A stretch of 64,000 nucleotides of DNA from VXNE01 sp963668365 (GTDB lineage: Bacteria > Pseudomonadota > Gammaproteobacteria > Pseudomonadales > Azotimanducaceae), in assembly GCA_963668365.1 (NCBI GenBank), contig OY764266.1, positions 2,170,001-2,234,000 on the forward strand. The letters are read 5' to 3'. A model generated the notes under the pieces. It saw only the letters and a program-made list of their open reading frames with translations, was not told where the DNA came from and did not search any database. The position numbers and the translations under genes are program-made. Below, in pieces: positions 35,334-42,482 of the stretch (within the stretch, counting starts at the first letter, position 1; each line of letters starts with the position of its first letter).

Positions 35334-35375
35334 TGTCCCCGAGAGGTGGGTGTCCCCGGGGGATGGGTGTCCTCG
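35334..35375 (-). repeat. Cluster of GGGGACACCC-type repeats
   Basis: Minus strand reads GAGGACACCC (35365-35374), GGGGACACCC (35348-35357) and GGGGACA (35334-35340). The same motif is tandemly duplicated at 4659-4693. It borders the break of the Rpn copy 2 remnant. Confidence 0.55.
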
Positions 35376-35420
35376 GCGATTGAGGAGTGGAAGCGCTCTG
35401 TATGCCTATACATAAGTCGC

Positions 35421-35426
35421 TATAAT
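35421..35426 (+). promoter_or_regulatory. -10 element TATAAT upstream of the FAN1-like gene
   Basis: A consensus TATAAT stands out in GC-rich sequence, 34 bases before the proposed TTG start. CTGTAT 17 bases upstream is a poor -35. Confidence 0.5.
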
Positions 35427-35459
35427 TCGGATTCCGTTCTTTCGAGATGCGCGACGCCA

Positions 35460-37160
35460 TTGCCCGAGCTCAACGCTGGTCAGCCGCCCCCGGATCACTA
35501 TTACGCCGACAACCTGATCGCGTTGATCGAGGGCGTGCGGCAGCAGTACGGGGACATGCTGACGCCCGAGGAGTCGGAGTTCGGCGAGGGTGTCATCGGG
35601 TTGCCGGTGGGGGCTCAACGCCTGCTGGCTCGCCTGATTTCGCGCAAGGGACCGCTCGTGCGGGTCGACTCCCTGGAGTTTCGGGAAGTCGCCGACACGC
35701 CGGCGGCGTTGGAGCGCCTGATCGAGCGCGGGTTCGTGTCCTGGTGTCCGGAGGCGCCGGCGGCGGACCTGGCCCGGCTACTCACCCGCGCGGAGTTGGC
35801 GCAATGCTTCGGCTATGTCCGGATTGCCGGGGGCAGTTCGTCCGTCTCCTCGACGGTCAATGGAGCAAGTTCGGAAGTCCCGGCCGCCGACTCCGGATCC
35901 CGCGCCGACGCGCCGCCGAGGCCGGCGACCGCCCGCAAGCGGGATTACCTTGAGTGGATCGAGGGCAGCCTCGCCGACGGCGGGGTCCGTCAGCGCATCG
36001 AGCCGCGTTGCCCCTGGGTCGCCCTCGATATCGGGGAACGGCTCGAACTGTACCGTCTGCTCTTCTTCGGCGACCGGCGGCGCGACCTGTCGACCTTCGT
36101 CCTGCGCGACCTCGGCCTGGCCCGCTACCCGGAGTACGAACTGGGCCGGGAACGACGCCTGTTCGCCGATCGGGCAGCCCTGGACGCCTATGTCGCCCTG
36201 CTTGGACTCGGCGACTACGTGCACGAACTCGGCCCGAGGCCGGCCGGCGACGCCGCGATGCCGGTGCTCGAGGCGCTGTGGCGGCCCTTTGAGAACCGCC
36301 TATTCGAGCGGCGCCGCAGCCGCATACTCAACCGGCTCGGCCGGGGGCTCGAACGCGCGGGCGAGTTCGACACGGCGCTCGGATGCTACGCGCGGTCCAG
36401 CATGGCGCCGGCGCGGGAGCGCAGGACGCGCATCCTGAAGCGACTCGGGGACTTCGACGGCGTCGAGCGTCTGCGCCGACGGATGCGCGAACGCCCGGTC
36501 TGTCCGCAGGAGGCGGATTTCGCCAGGCGCTTCGGAACGCGGCGGCGCCTGGCGTGGCCCGAAGGGACCATCGTCCTCGACGTGCCGGATGTAAACGAAG
36601 TCGAGAGGGGCGCGGCCGCGGTTCTCACCGCCGACGAGGGCCGGGCGTGGCACTTGGAGAACGCGCTGCCAATGGGCCTCTTCGGTCTCGCCTATTGGGA
36701 CTGGGTGTTCGCGTCCGTCGAGGGCATGTTCGTCAACGCGTTCCAGACCGCCCCCATCGACCTCTTCTGGCCCGACTTCCTCGAAGCCCGGCGCGACCTG
36801 TGCCCGGACCCGCTCGCGGCGGATGACGAGACCCTGCGCGCCGCCATGCTCGATGCGTGCCGCGCGCATCGGGGAGTGGCGAATCGTCTGGTGGACTGGC
36901 GATTCTTCGACCCGGACACGCTCAACCAACTGCTTGAGGGCCTGGGGATGACCACGGTGCGGAAACTAATCGCCTTCGTGTCGGCGGACCTCGATAACGC
37001 GCGGCGGGGGTTTCCGGACCTGACCGTGGTCTACGGTCCCGGGCGTTTCGAATTCGTCGAGGTGAAGGGCCCGAACGACCGGCTCCGGGACGATCAGTAC
37101 CTGTGGATCAGCCGGCTGCGCGCGGCGGGTCTGCCGGTTCGTGTCGCGCGATGCAGGTGA
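35460..37160 (+). CDS. FAN1-like VRR-NUC structure-specific nuclease
   Basis: A bacterial homologue of Fanconi-associated nuclease 1, which cuts branched or 5'-flap DNA during crosslink repair. The N-terminal helical region (YYADNLIALIEGVRQQYGDM, LLARLISRKGPLVRVDSL) and the TPR-like middle (LNRLGRGLERAGEFDTALGCYARS) agree with the family. The C-terminal VRR-NUC domain has RRGFPDLTVVYGPGRFEFVE with VKGPNDRLRDDQYLWI, the PD...EVK catalytic set. TTG at 35460 is chosen: it follows a TATAAT and homology begins soon after; the longer frame from 35307 crosses repeat DNA. Its end overlaps the helicase gene by ten bases, a pairing seen in other proteobacteria. Confidence 0.85.
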   Translation: MPELNAGQPPPDHYYADNLIALIEGVRQQYGDMLTPEESEFGEGVIGLPVGAQRLLARLISRKGPLVRVDSLEFREVADTPAALERLIERGFVSWCPEAPAADLARLLTRAELAQCFGYVRIAGGSSSVSSTVNGASSEVPAADSGSRADAPPRPATARKRDYLEWIEGSLADGGVRQRIEPRCPWVALDIGERLELYRLLFFGDRRRDLSTFVLRDLGLARYPEYELGRERRLFADRAALDAYVALLGLGDYVHELGPRPAGDAAMPVLEALWRPFENRLFERRRSRILNRLGRGLERAGEFDTALGCYARSSMAPARERRTRILKRLGDFDGVERLRRRMRERPVCPQEADFARRFGTRRRLAWPEGTIVLDVPDVNEVERGAAAVLTADEGRAWHLENALPMGLFGLAYWDWVFASVEGMFVNAFQTAPIDLFWPDFLEARRDLCPDPLAADDETLRAAMLDACRAHRGVANRLVDWRFFDPDTLNQLLEGLGMTTVRKLIAFVSADLDNARRGFPDLTVVYGPGRFEFVEVKGPNDRLRDDQYLWISRLRAAGLPVRVARCR

Positions 37161-39574
37161 GCCGCGCTCTCGAAGCGTCGCCCGATGCGACGCTGGAATG
37201 CGCCGGGAATGCACATTCGCCATCCGCCACGGTCGCCGTCCGGGATCTCGCGGCCTTCGTGCATCGCCGCGGCGACATCCACTACCGCTACGCGGGCAGC
37301 GCCACCGCCATGGAGGGCATCGGCGCGCAGCGGCGGGCGCAACCGGAGCGCGAGGGATATCGGCGCGAGGTGCCGGTCGAGGCGACGTTCGAGGCGAACG
37401 GCGTCAGCCTCCGCATCCGGGGCCGGATCGACGGCATCGACGATGACGCGGGTCTTGTCGAGGAGTACAAGACCACGCGTTCCGACGTCGAAGGCCTCCA
37501 TGCCCACATCGGCCACCTGCACATGGCCCAGCTCAAGCTGTATGCGGCGCTCCTGGACGCCATGGACGAGCCGCCGGCGCGCCGCCGCAACGCGTGGCGC
37601 CTGCGCCTGGTCTACCTGCACCCGGACGATGGCACCGCCATGCCTTTCGACGAGACCCTCCAATCGGCGGCGTTGTCGGAGTTTCTGGCGCAGACAGTCG
37701 CGGACTACACCGGGTGGCTCGCCGGAACGGCGGCGCGGATCGCGCGGCGCGATGCGTGTCTCAGCCGGCTGCCGTTCCCGTTCGCCGAGTTTCGGGACGG
37801 CCAACGGCGCCTCGCTCGCGGCGTCTACAGGACGTTTCGGGATCGCGAACAGTTGCTCGTGGAAGCGCCGACGGGCAGCGGCAAGACGGCGGCGACGGTG
37901 TTCTCGGCATTGCGCTCCATCGGCGATGGAGCGCTCGACCGCATCGTCTACCTGACGGCGCGCACCACCGGCAAGCAGTCGCCGACGGAGGCCGTGGGAC
38001 AGTGCGGCGTGGCCGAGCGGGCGTCGACGGTGGTCCTCACGGCGAAACGGGACACCTGCTTCAATCCCGACGCGCCCTGCGACCCGGCATGCTGCCGGTA
38101 TGCCAGGGGCTATTACGACCGCATGCGCCCGGCGCGCGATGCGCTGCTCGACATGGGCCTGGCCACGCGCGATGCGATCGAGCGCACCGCCGCGCAGCAC
38201 GCCGTCTGTCCGTTCGAACTCAGTCTCGACGCCGCGGCCTGGGCGGACGTGGTCGTGTGCGACTACAACTACGTCTTCGATCCCATCGTCCGGCTCGAGC
38301 GCCTGGCCGCGCCGCCCTTTGCGCGCGTCGGCCTGCTGGTGGACGAGGCGCACCAGTTGGGCGATCGCGTGCGCGGCATGCTGAGCACGTCCCTCAAGCG
38401 ATCGGCGGGCAAGCGTGCCCTTGCGGAAAAGCCGCCGCCGCGGCTGATCCGAGGGCTTCGCGCCATCGACCGCGCGCTCGTGAAGCTCCGGCGCGAGGCA
38501 AGCGGTGCTGCCACCCGGAACGGCGCCGAGAAGACGGAATACCGGATCGAAGAGCCGAGCGCGCTCCTGCGCGCGGCGGATCGGCTGCTCGCGGAGTCCG
38601 CCGAGGCCGATCTCGCCGCGTACCCGGCGACCCGCGATTTCCTGTTCGACTGTTTCCGGTTCCAGCAGGGCGCCGCATGGCGCGACGAGGAGAACTACTG
38701 CCACATGCTCGCGACGGAGCGTCGGGACATCGAAGCGAGGATGGTTTGCCTGTCTCCCGCGGAGCACATCGACGCGGTGCTGCGTCGCTACGACGGCGCG
38801 GTGCGCTTCTCCGGCACCGTGTCGCCGCTGCCGCTGTTCCAGGTCATCCACGGGCAGGACGCGTCGGGCCGCGCCGGGCGGGTTCGCCTCGACTGGGGCG
38901 CCAACCTCGGCGTGTTCGTGGTCTCCGACGTCTCGACCTACTACCGGGACCGCGCCGCTTCGCGGGACGCCCTGGCGGGGGTCATCGAAGCGGTGATCGG
39001 CGCGGCGCCGGGCAACTACCTCGTCGCTTTCCCGTCGTTCGCCTACCTCGACCTCGTGGTTCCCCAACTTCGCGGAGCGGCCGAAGTCGTCGCGCAGCGG
39101 CCCGGCATGACGGATGCGGAGAAACAGGCGTTCATCGATCGGCTTTCGAGCAGGAACGGGACGCCGGCGGATCCCGGCGCCTCGGTTTCGTCCGGATCTC
39201 TCATCGGTGCGGCGGTCATGGGCGGCATGTTCGCCGAGTCCGTCGACTTCGACGGCGGCGCGCTCAGGGGCGTGATCGTCGTCGGCGTCGGACTCGTGCC
39301 GCGATCGCTCGAACGCGATCTCATCGGCGAGAGGTTCGGCGCGGCCGGCTTCGATGTGGCGTATCGTCAGCCGGGCATGACGCGCGTCGCGCAGGCGGCG
39401 GGTCGCGCCGTGCGCGGCGCCGCGGATATCGGGGTCGCGGTGCTTGTCGATCCGCGTTTTCCTCAGCTCCACTGGGGCGCGTTCTTCCCGCAATACTGGC
39501 GCCCCGTCCACGTCGACAGCGACGAGGTCGGCGCCGCCGTCGCTTCCTTCTGGCGCAGCCGGGGACAGCCCTGA
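37151..39574 (+). CDS. Rad3/DinG-type Fe-S helicase with N-terminal RecB-like nuclease domain
   Basis: Superfamily 2 XPD/DinG-like 5'-3' DNA helicase. The N-terminal 200 residues hold a PD-(D/E)XK domain (RIRGRIDGIDDDAGLVEEYK: Asp then E-x-K). Helicase motif I is VEAPTGSGKTAATV and motif II LLVDEAHQLG. Between them lie four cysteines (RDTCFNPDAPCDPACC) for the iron-sulfur cluster. Motif VI region QAAGRAVRG is present near the C-terminus (residue about 755). Start ATG 37151 overlaps the FAN1-like gene, so the products are probably made together and act in the same repair pathway. Length 807 residues. Confidence 0.88.
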   Translation: MQVSRALEASPDATLECAGNAHSPSATVAVRDLAAFVHRRGDIHYRYAGSATAMEGIGAQRRAQPEREGYRREVPVEATFEANGVSLRIRGRIDGIDDDAGLVEEYKTTRSDVEGLHAHIGHLHMAQLKLYAALLDAMDEPPARRRNAWRLRLVYLHPDDGTAMPFDETLQSAALSEFLAQTVADYTGWLAGTAARIARRDACLSRLPFPFAEFRDGQRRLARGVYRTFRDREQLLVEAPTGSGKTAATVFSALRSIGDGALDRIVYLTARTTGKQSPTEAVGQCGVAERASTVVLTAKRDTCFNPDAPCDPACCRYARGYYDRMRPARDALLDMGLATRDAIERTAAQHAVCPFELSLDAAAWADVVVCDYNYVFDPIVRLERLAAPPFARVGLLVDEAHQLGDRVRGMLSTSLKRSAGKRALAEKPPPRLIRGLRAIDRALVKLRREASGAATRNGAEKTEYRIEEPSALLRAADRLLAESAEADLAAYPATRDFLFDCFRFQQGAAWRDEENYCHMLATERRDIEARMVCLSPAEHIDAVLRRYDGAVRFSGTVSPLPLFQVIHGQDASGRAGRVRLDWGANLGVFVVSDVSTYYRDRAASRDALAGVIEAVIGAAPGNYLVAFPSFAYLDLVVPQLRGAAEVVAQRPGMTDAEKQAFIDRLSSRNGTPADPGASVSSGSLIGAAVMGGMFAESVDFDGGALRGVIVVGVGLVPRSLERDLIGERFGAAGFDVAYRQPGMTRVAQAAGRAVRGAADIGVAVLVDPRFPQLHWGAFFPQYWRPVHVDSDEVGAAVASFWRSRGQP

Positions 39575-39594
39575 TATCTGGTAACCTCCCCGCC

Positions 39595-41016
39595 ATGCGC
39601 AGACGCACCAAGATCATCTGCACGGTTGGTCCGGCCACCGCGGACTATTCGATGCTCGAGCGCATGTATGCGGCGGGCATGGATGTCGTGCGGCTGAACA
39701 TGTCGCATTCGAACCACGAAGACGCGCTCAGGGTGATCACCTGGATCAAGACCCTGAACCGGAAGGTCAGGTACCCGGTGCCCCTGCTGCTCGACACGAT
39801 GGGACCCGAAATCCGGACCGGCGAACTCGATGCGCCGATGCGTCTCGAACCGGGGAACGAGGTCTACCTGACCGTGGGACCCGCGTCGGAGGAATACGAG
39901 GACGGTTCGGGTCGGCCGGCGAACGAGATCCATGTCAACTATCCCGAACTGCCGGAGGCGGTGGGGGTAGGCAATTCGGTGACGCTCGACAACGGCCTCA
40001 TCAACCTCGAGGTGTTGCAGAAGTCGCCGCGGGGGATTCGCTGCCGCGTGGTGGATGGCGGATCCCTCGGCAGTCGCCGGCATATCAACCTGCCGGGGAT
40101 CCACGTCAACCTGCCGGCGATCGCGGGCAAGGACCGGGAAGACATCCTGTTCGGCAAGGAACAGGATCTCGACTTCCTGGCGTTGTCGTTCGTGCGGTCC
40201 GCCGACGACATAGCGTCGGCGCGGGAGCTCCTGGGCAAGAAGGCGCTCAAGGTGATCGCAAAGATCGAGGACCGGGAAGGCCTCGCGAACGTGGAGGAGA
40301 TTGCCCGCGCGGCCGACGGCGTGATGGTCGCCCGCGGCGATCTCGGCATCGAGGTGGACATCGCGGTCATGCCCAACATACAGCGCACCCTGGTGCGGAC
40401 CTGCGCGCGGCTCGGCAAACGCTGCGTTGTCGCCACCCACCTGCTGGAGTCCATGATCGAAAACCCGATCCCGACGCGGGCCGAAGTGACCGATGTCGCC
40501 AATGCCATCTACGAGGGCGTGGACGCGATCATGCTCTCCGGGGAAACCAGCGTCGGGCGGCATCCGGTCCGCTGCGTCGAGCAACTGTCGCGCATCGCCG
40601 CCACCAGCGAACAGCTTCCGGGCCTCGGTTTCGCCGCCGACTTCATCGCCGACTCGGACAAGCATCACGTCGCCAAGGCCGCGGCCGGATTGGCGGAGGC
40701 GATCGGTGCCGCGGGCATCGTCGTCATTACCCGGCGCGGCGTGATGGTCGACCTGGTCACGAGTTGCCAGCCGCCGACCGTTCCCATATTCGCGTTCTCG
40801 AACAATAGCCAGACGCGCCGGAGGCTGATGCTGAACCGGGGCGTGTTCTCGCACCGCACCGCCTTCTCGACCGTGCCCGAGAAGACGATCCAGACGGCGC
40901 TCAACGTATTGCAGGAGCGGGAGAATATTCCGCCGGACGAGCGCGTCGTGGTGATTTCCGATGTGCTCGCCCAGGCGCGCGTCGATGCGATCCAGATTCG
41001 CGCCGTGGGTGGTTAG
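39595..41016 (+). CDS. pyk: Pyruvate kinase
   Basis: Catalyses phosphoenolpyruvate plus ADP to pyruvate plus ATP, the last step of glycolysis. TKIICTVGPAT is the N-terminal signature; LLLDTMGPEIRTG, IAKIEDREGLANVEEI (catalytic lysine), DGVMVARGDLGIEV and AIMLSGETSVGRHPV are all intact. The B domain is present (about residues 70-165) and the C-terminal allosteric domain is complete. At 473 residues the length is usual. ATG 39595 has CCTCCCC rather than a good ribosome site before it. It starts 20 bases after the helicase stop. Confidence 0.95.
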   Translation: MRRRTKIICTVGPATADYSMLERMYAAGMDVVRLNMSHSNHEDALRVITWIKTLNRKVRYPVPLLLDTMGPEIRTGELDAPMRLEPGNEVYLTVGPASEEYEDGSGRPANEIHVNYPELPEAVGVGNSVTLDNGLINLEVLQKSPRGIRCRVVDGGSLGSRRHINLPGIHVNLPAIAGKDREDILFGKEQDLDFLALSFVRSADDIASARELLGKKALKVIAKIEDREGLANVEEIARAADGVMVARGDLGIEVDIAVMPNIQRTLVRTCARLGKRCVVATHLLESMIENPIPTRAEVTDVANAIYEGVDAIMLSGETSVGRHPVRCVEQLSRIAATSEQLPGLGFAADFIADSDKHHVAKAAAGLAEAIGAAGIVVITRRGVMVDLVTSCQPPTVPIFAFSNNSQTRRRLMLNRGVFSHRTAFSTVPEKTIQTALNVLQERENIPPDERVVVISDVLAQARVDAIQIRAVGG

Positions 41017-41054
41017 CCGCATATTTCACCAAGGGCGGCGATGAACGCGCAGGA

Positions 41055-41183
41055 TTTTGCCCGCAGGCGCGTGCTCGGAGCCCTCAGCCGGGGAGCGCGA
41101 GGGGGACTCCCCCTCGCAAGAAAGAGACGGAAGCATAGCCGCCGCTTATGGCGTATCGACCATGTGCGCGCCTGCGGGCAAAA
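41055..41183. repeat. Inverted-repeat unit containing REP-like copy 3
   Basis: Perfect 17-base arms, TTTTGCCCGCAGGCGCG (41055-41071) and its complement (41167-41183), enclose about 95 bases. Inside, 41076-41123 is a copy of the REP-like repeat: GGAGCCCTCAGCCGGGGAGC, then GCGAGGGGG-ACT-CCCCCTCGC and AAGAAA. The outer unit may be a separate small palindromic element in which the REP-like repeat is nested. It lies 38 bases after the pyk stop. Confidence 0.7.
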
Positions 41184-41302
41184 GACCAGCGAGGGCGCGG
41201 CAGCGCAGTCTGTACCCGGCAGAACCTCCACGAAACGAATGCATCTGATTGAAACGCAATGACAATCAATCTCGCGACAAGCGCCTTGGCGATATATGCG
41301 GG

Positions 41303-41571
41303 CTAGTGTCGTGTCACACGCGTTATGTCGCTTCAGCGCGTCCCACGGGGTCTGTGGCAAGGCGCGTCCCCGCCGGGAATGGTCGGCTCCATTTCCAAGG
41401 GGCGCAACACCGCCACAGGCCCCGTGGGGCGCGCCCTTCGGGAGATCGCCATGCACGCCACTGCGGCGTTGTGGCCCTTGCGAATATGCCAGATATTCCC
41501 TGCGGACCACGCCTTGCATTGACGCGCATGGCGAACTCTGAAGCGCCAGAACGCGTGTGACACGACACTAG
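41303..41571. mobile_element. Palindromic MITE-like element, copy B, abutting arsC
   Basis: A 269-base non-coding element with perfect 22-base inverted ends, CTAGTGTCGTGTCACACGCG... at 41303 and its complement ending at 41571. A second, inner inverted repeat (41337-41359 against 41409-41431, 21 of 23 bases) lets most of it fold. It shares TGGCAAGGCGCGTCC (41355-41369) and GGCGCAACACCGCCA (41401-41415) with the element at 1318-1483 and has similar CTAGTGT ends, so the two are members of one family of different lengths. The right-hand CTAG contains the TAG stop of arsC (minus strand). No transposase is encoded. Confidence 0.78.
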
Positions 41572-41918
41572 AGCAGCGCTTCCACCTTGTCAGACGGCCG
41601 CGCGATGACGGCGCGGTCGCCGCGGACCACCACCGGCCGCTGCATCAGCCTCGGGTGCTCCAGGAGCAGGGCGACGACGCCATCTTCGGTGGTATAGTCG
41701 CCGGCGTTCAGCCCGAGGTCCTTGAAATTCTTGTCCTTGCGCACGAGGTCCGCCGGCGGATCGTCGATCATGTCGATGAACTCGCGCAGCGTTTCCTCGC
41801 TCAGAGGCTCCTTGAGATAGTTGATGACATCGAACTCGACGTCTCGCTCGCGCAGGATTCCCAGCGCGCCGCGTGACTGGCCTCAGCCAGGGTTGTGGTA
41901 AAGGATGATGCGTTCCAT
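41568..41918 (-). CDS. arsC: Selenocysteine-containing ArsC-type arsenate reductase (in-frame TGA)
   Basis: ArsC of the glutaredoxin-coupled thioredoxin-fold family reduces arsenate to arsenite through one catalytic cysteine in HNPxC. Read through TGA, the 116-residue frame is full length and matches the family throughout: MERIILYHNPG-U-GQSRGAL, then VINYLKEPLSEETLREFI, LVRKDKNFKDLGL and LMQRPVVVRGDRAVIARP. The single TGA (41883-41885) sits exactly at the catalytic cysteine and no other stop occurs. A SECIS-like hairpin follows at the right distance. AGGAGA precedes the ATG (41918), and TATACT (41944-41949) may be the -10. The TAG stop belongs to the adjoining palindromic element. The alternative, a cysteine-to-stop mutation, would require TGC/TGT to TGA at precisely this codon and leaves the SECIS unexplained. 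Confidence 0.8.
41849..41868 (-). promoter_or_regulatory. Putative bacterial SECIS hairpin within arsC
   Basis: On the minus strand, starting 15 bases after the TGA, CGCGC-t-GG closes a GAAT loop with CC-t-GCGCG: five base pairs, a U-U mismatch and two base pairs. The loop begins 23 bases after TGA with G as its first base, within the accepted spacing of bacterial SECIS elements (about 16-37). It is coding sequence, as bacterial SECIS elements are. Confidence 0.65.
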
Positions 41919-42041
41919 GGGGTTCTCCTTGCATCCGGTTTCGAGTATAGCGCCGCTCGCCGCATTTGCGCGGACTTGCCCGAGCCTGACTGTTCGCCCC
42001 AACCGAGCGCCCGTCATCCCGTCGATCCTGCCGCGGGCGTC

Positions 42042-42476
42042 CTATCGGTGACGGGGTGAAGGGGCGCAATCCCGGCCGCTCAATCGCGAACGCCCGGGCG
42101 GAAAACGCACCCATGCCCACACGACCAGCAGCGCAAAGACGGTATAGGCCACGATGAAAGCCCAGGCGGGAAGGTCGTAGTACAGGATCCGATGCAGCCA
42201 GTACTGGATGAAGCTGCCTTCGTAAGCGGGTTCGCCGATCTGGATTCGAAGCCACATCTCGAGCGTGGTCAGGGGACAGACCATGCCAAGCCACGTTTGC
42301 GCCACGACGAAACCGATGGCGACCAGGTGTACCCCTCGAAACCAGGTGTTTCTTATCCAGGCCCACCCGAGATGGCCGCCGCAGACCGTTAACAGGAGCC
42401 CGCCCACGACGAAGGCGACGAATAGCACGTGCGCCATCAACACTGCGTCGGCCAGATGTTGACTGACGGAGCGCAC
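42042..42476 (-). CDS. DUF2784 membrane protein
   Basis: A 144-residue protein with about four membrane segments. LADAVLMAHVLFVAFVVGGL at the N-terminus, then WFRGVHLVAIGFVVAQTWLG and CPLTTLEMWLR, is the DUF2784 signature; later ILYYDLPAWAFIVAYTVFAL forms the last membrane pair. The family has no assigned function but is often near respiratory or redox genes. It starts six bases after the NDH-2 stop on the same strand, so the two are probably cotranscribed. ATG at 42438 is an alternative start. Confidence 0.8.
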   Translation of the reverse strand: MRSVSQHLADAVLMAHVLFVAFVVGGLLLTVCGGHLGWAWIRNTWFRGVHLVAIGFVVAQTWLGMVCPLTTLEMWLRIQIGEPAYEGSFIQYWLHRILYYDLPAWAFIVAYTVFALLVVWAWVRFPPGRSRLSGRDCAPSPRHR

Positions 42477-42482
42477 CCGTCG

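Noticed and set aside
37094..39511. An 805-codon open frame on the minus strand across the helicase gene
   Set aside because: It is antisense to a protein with clear helicase motifs and has the Arg/His/Gly-rich composition of a GC-rich shadow frame.
41883..41885. The TGA in arsC as a plain nonsense mutation or sequencing error
   Set aside because: It falls precisely on the catalytic cysteine codon, no other lesion exists in the gene, and a SECIS-like hairpin follows at the correct distance. It is not excluded until the Sec genes are checked.
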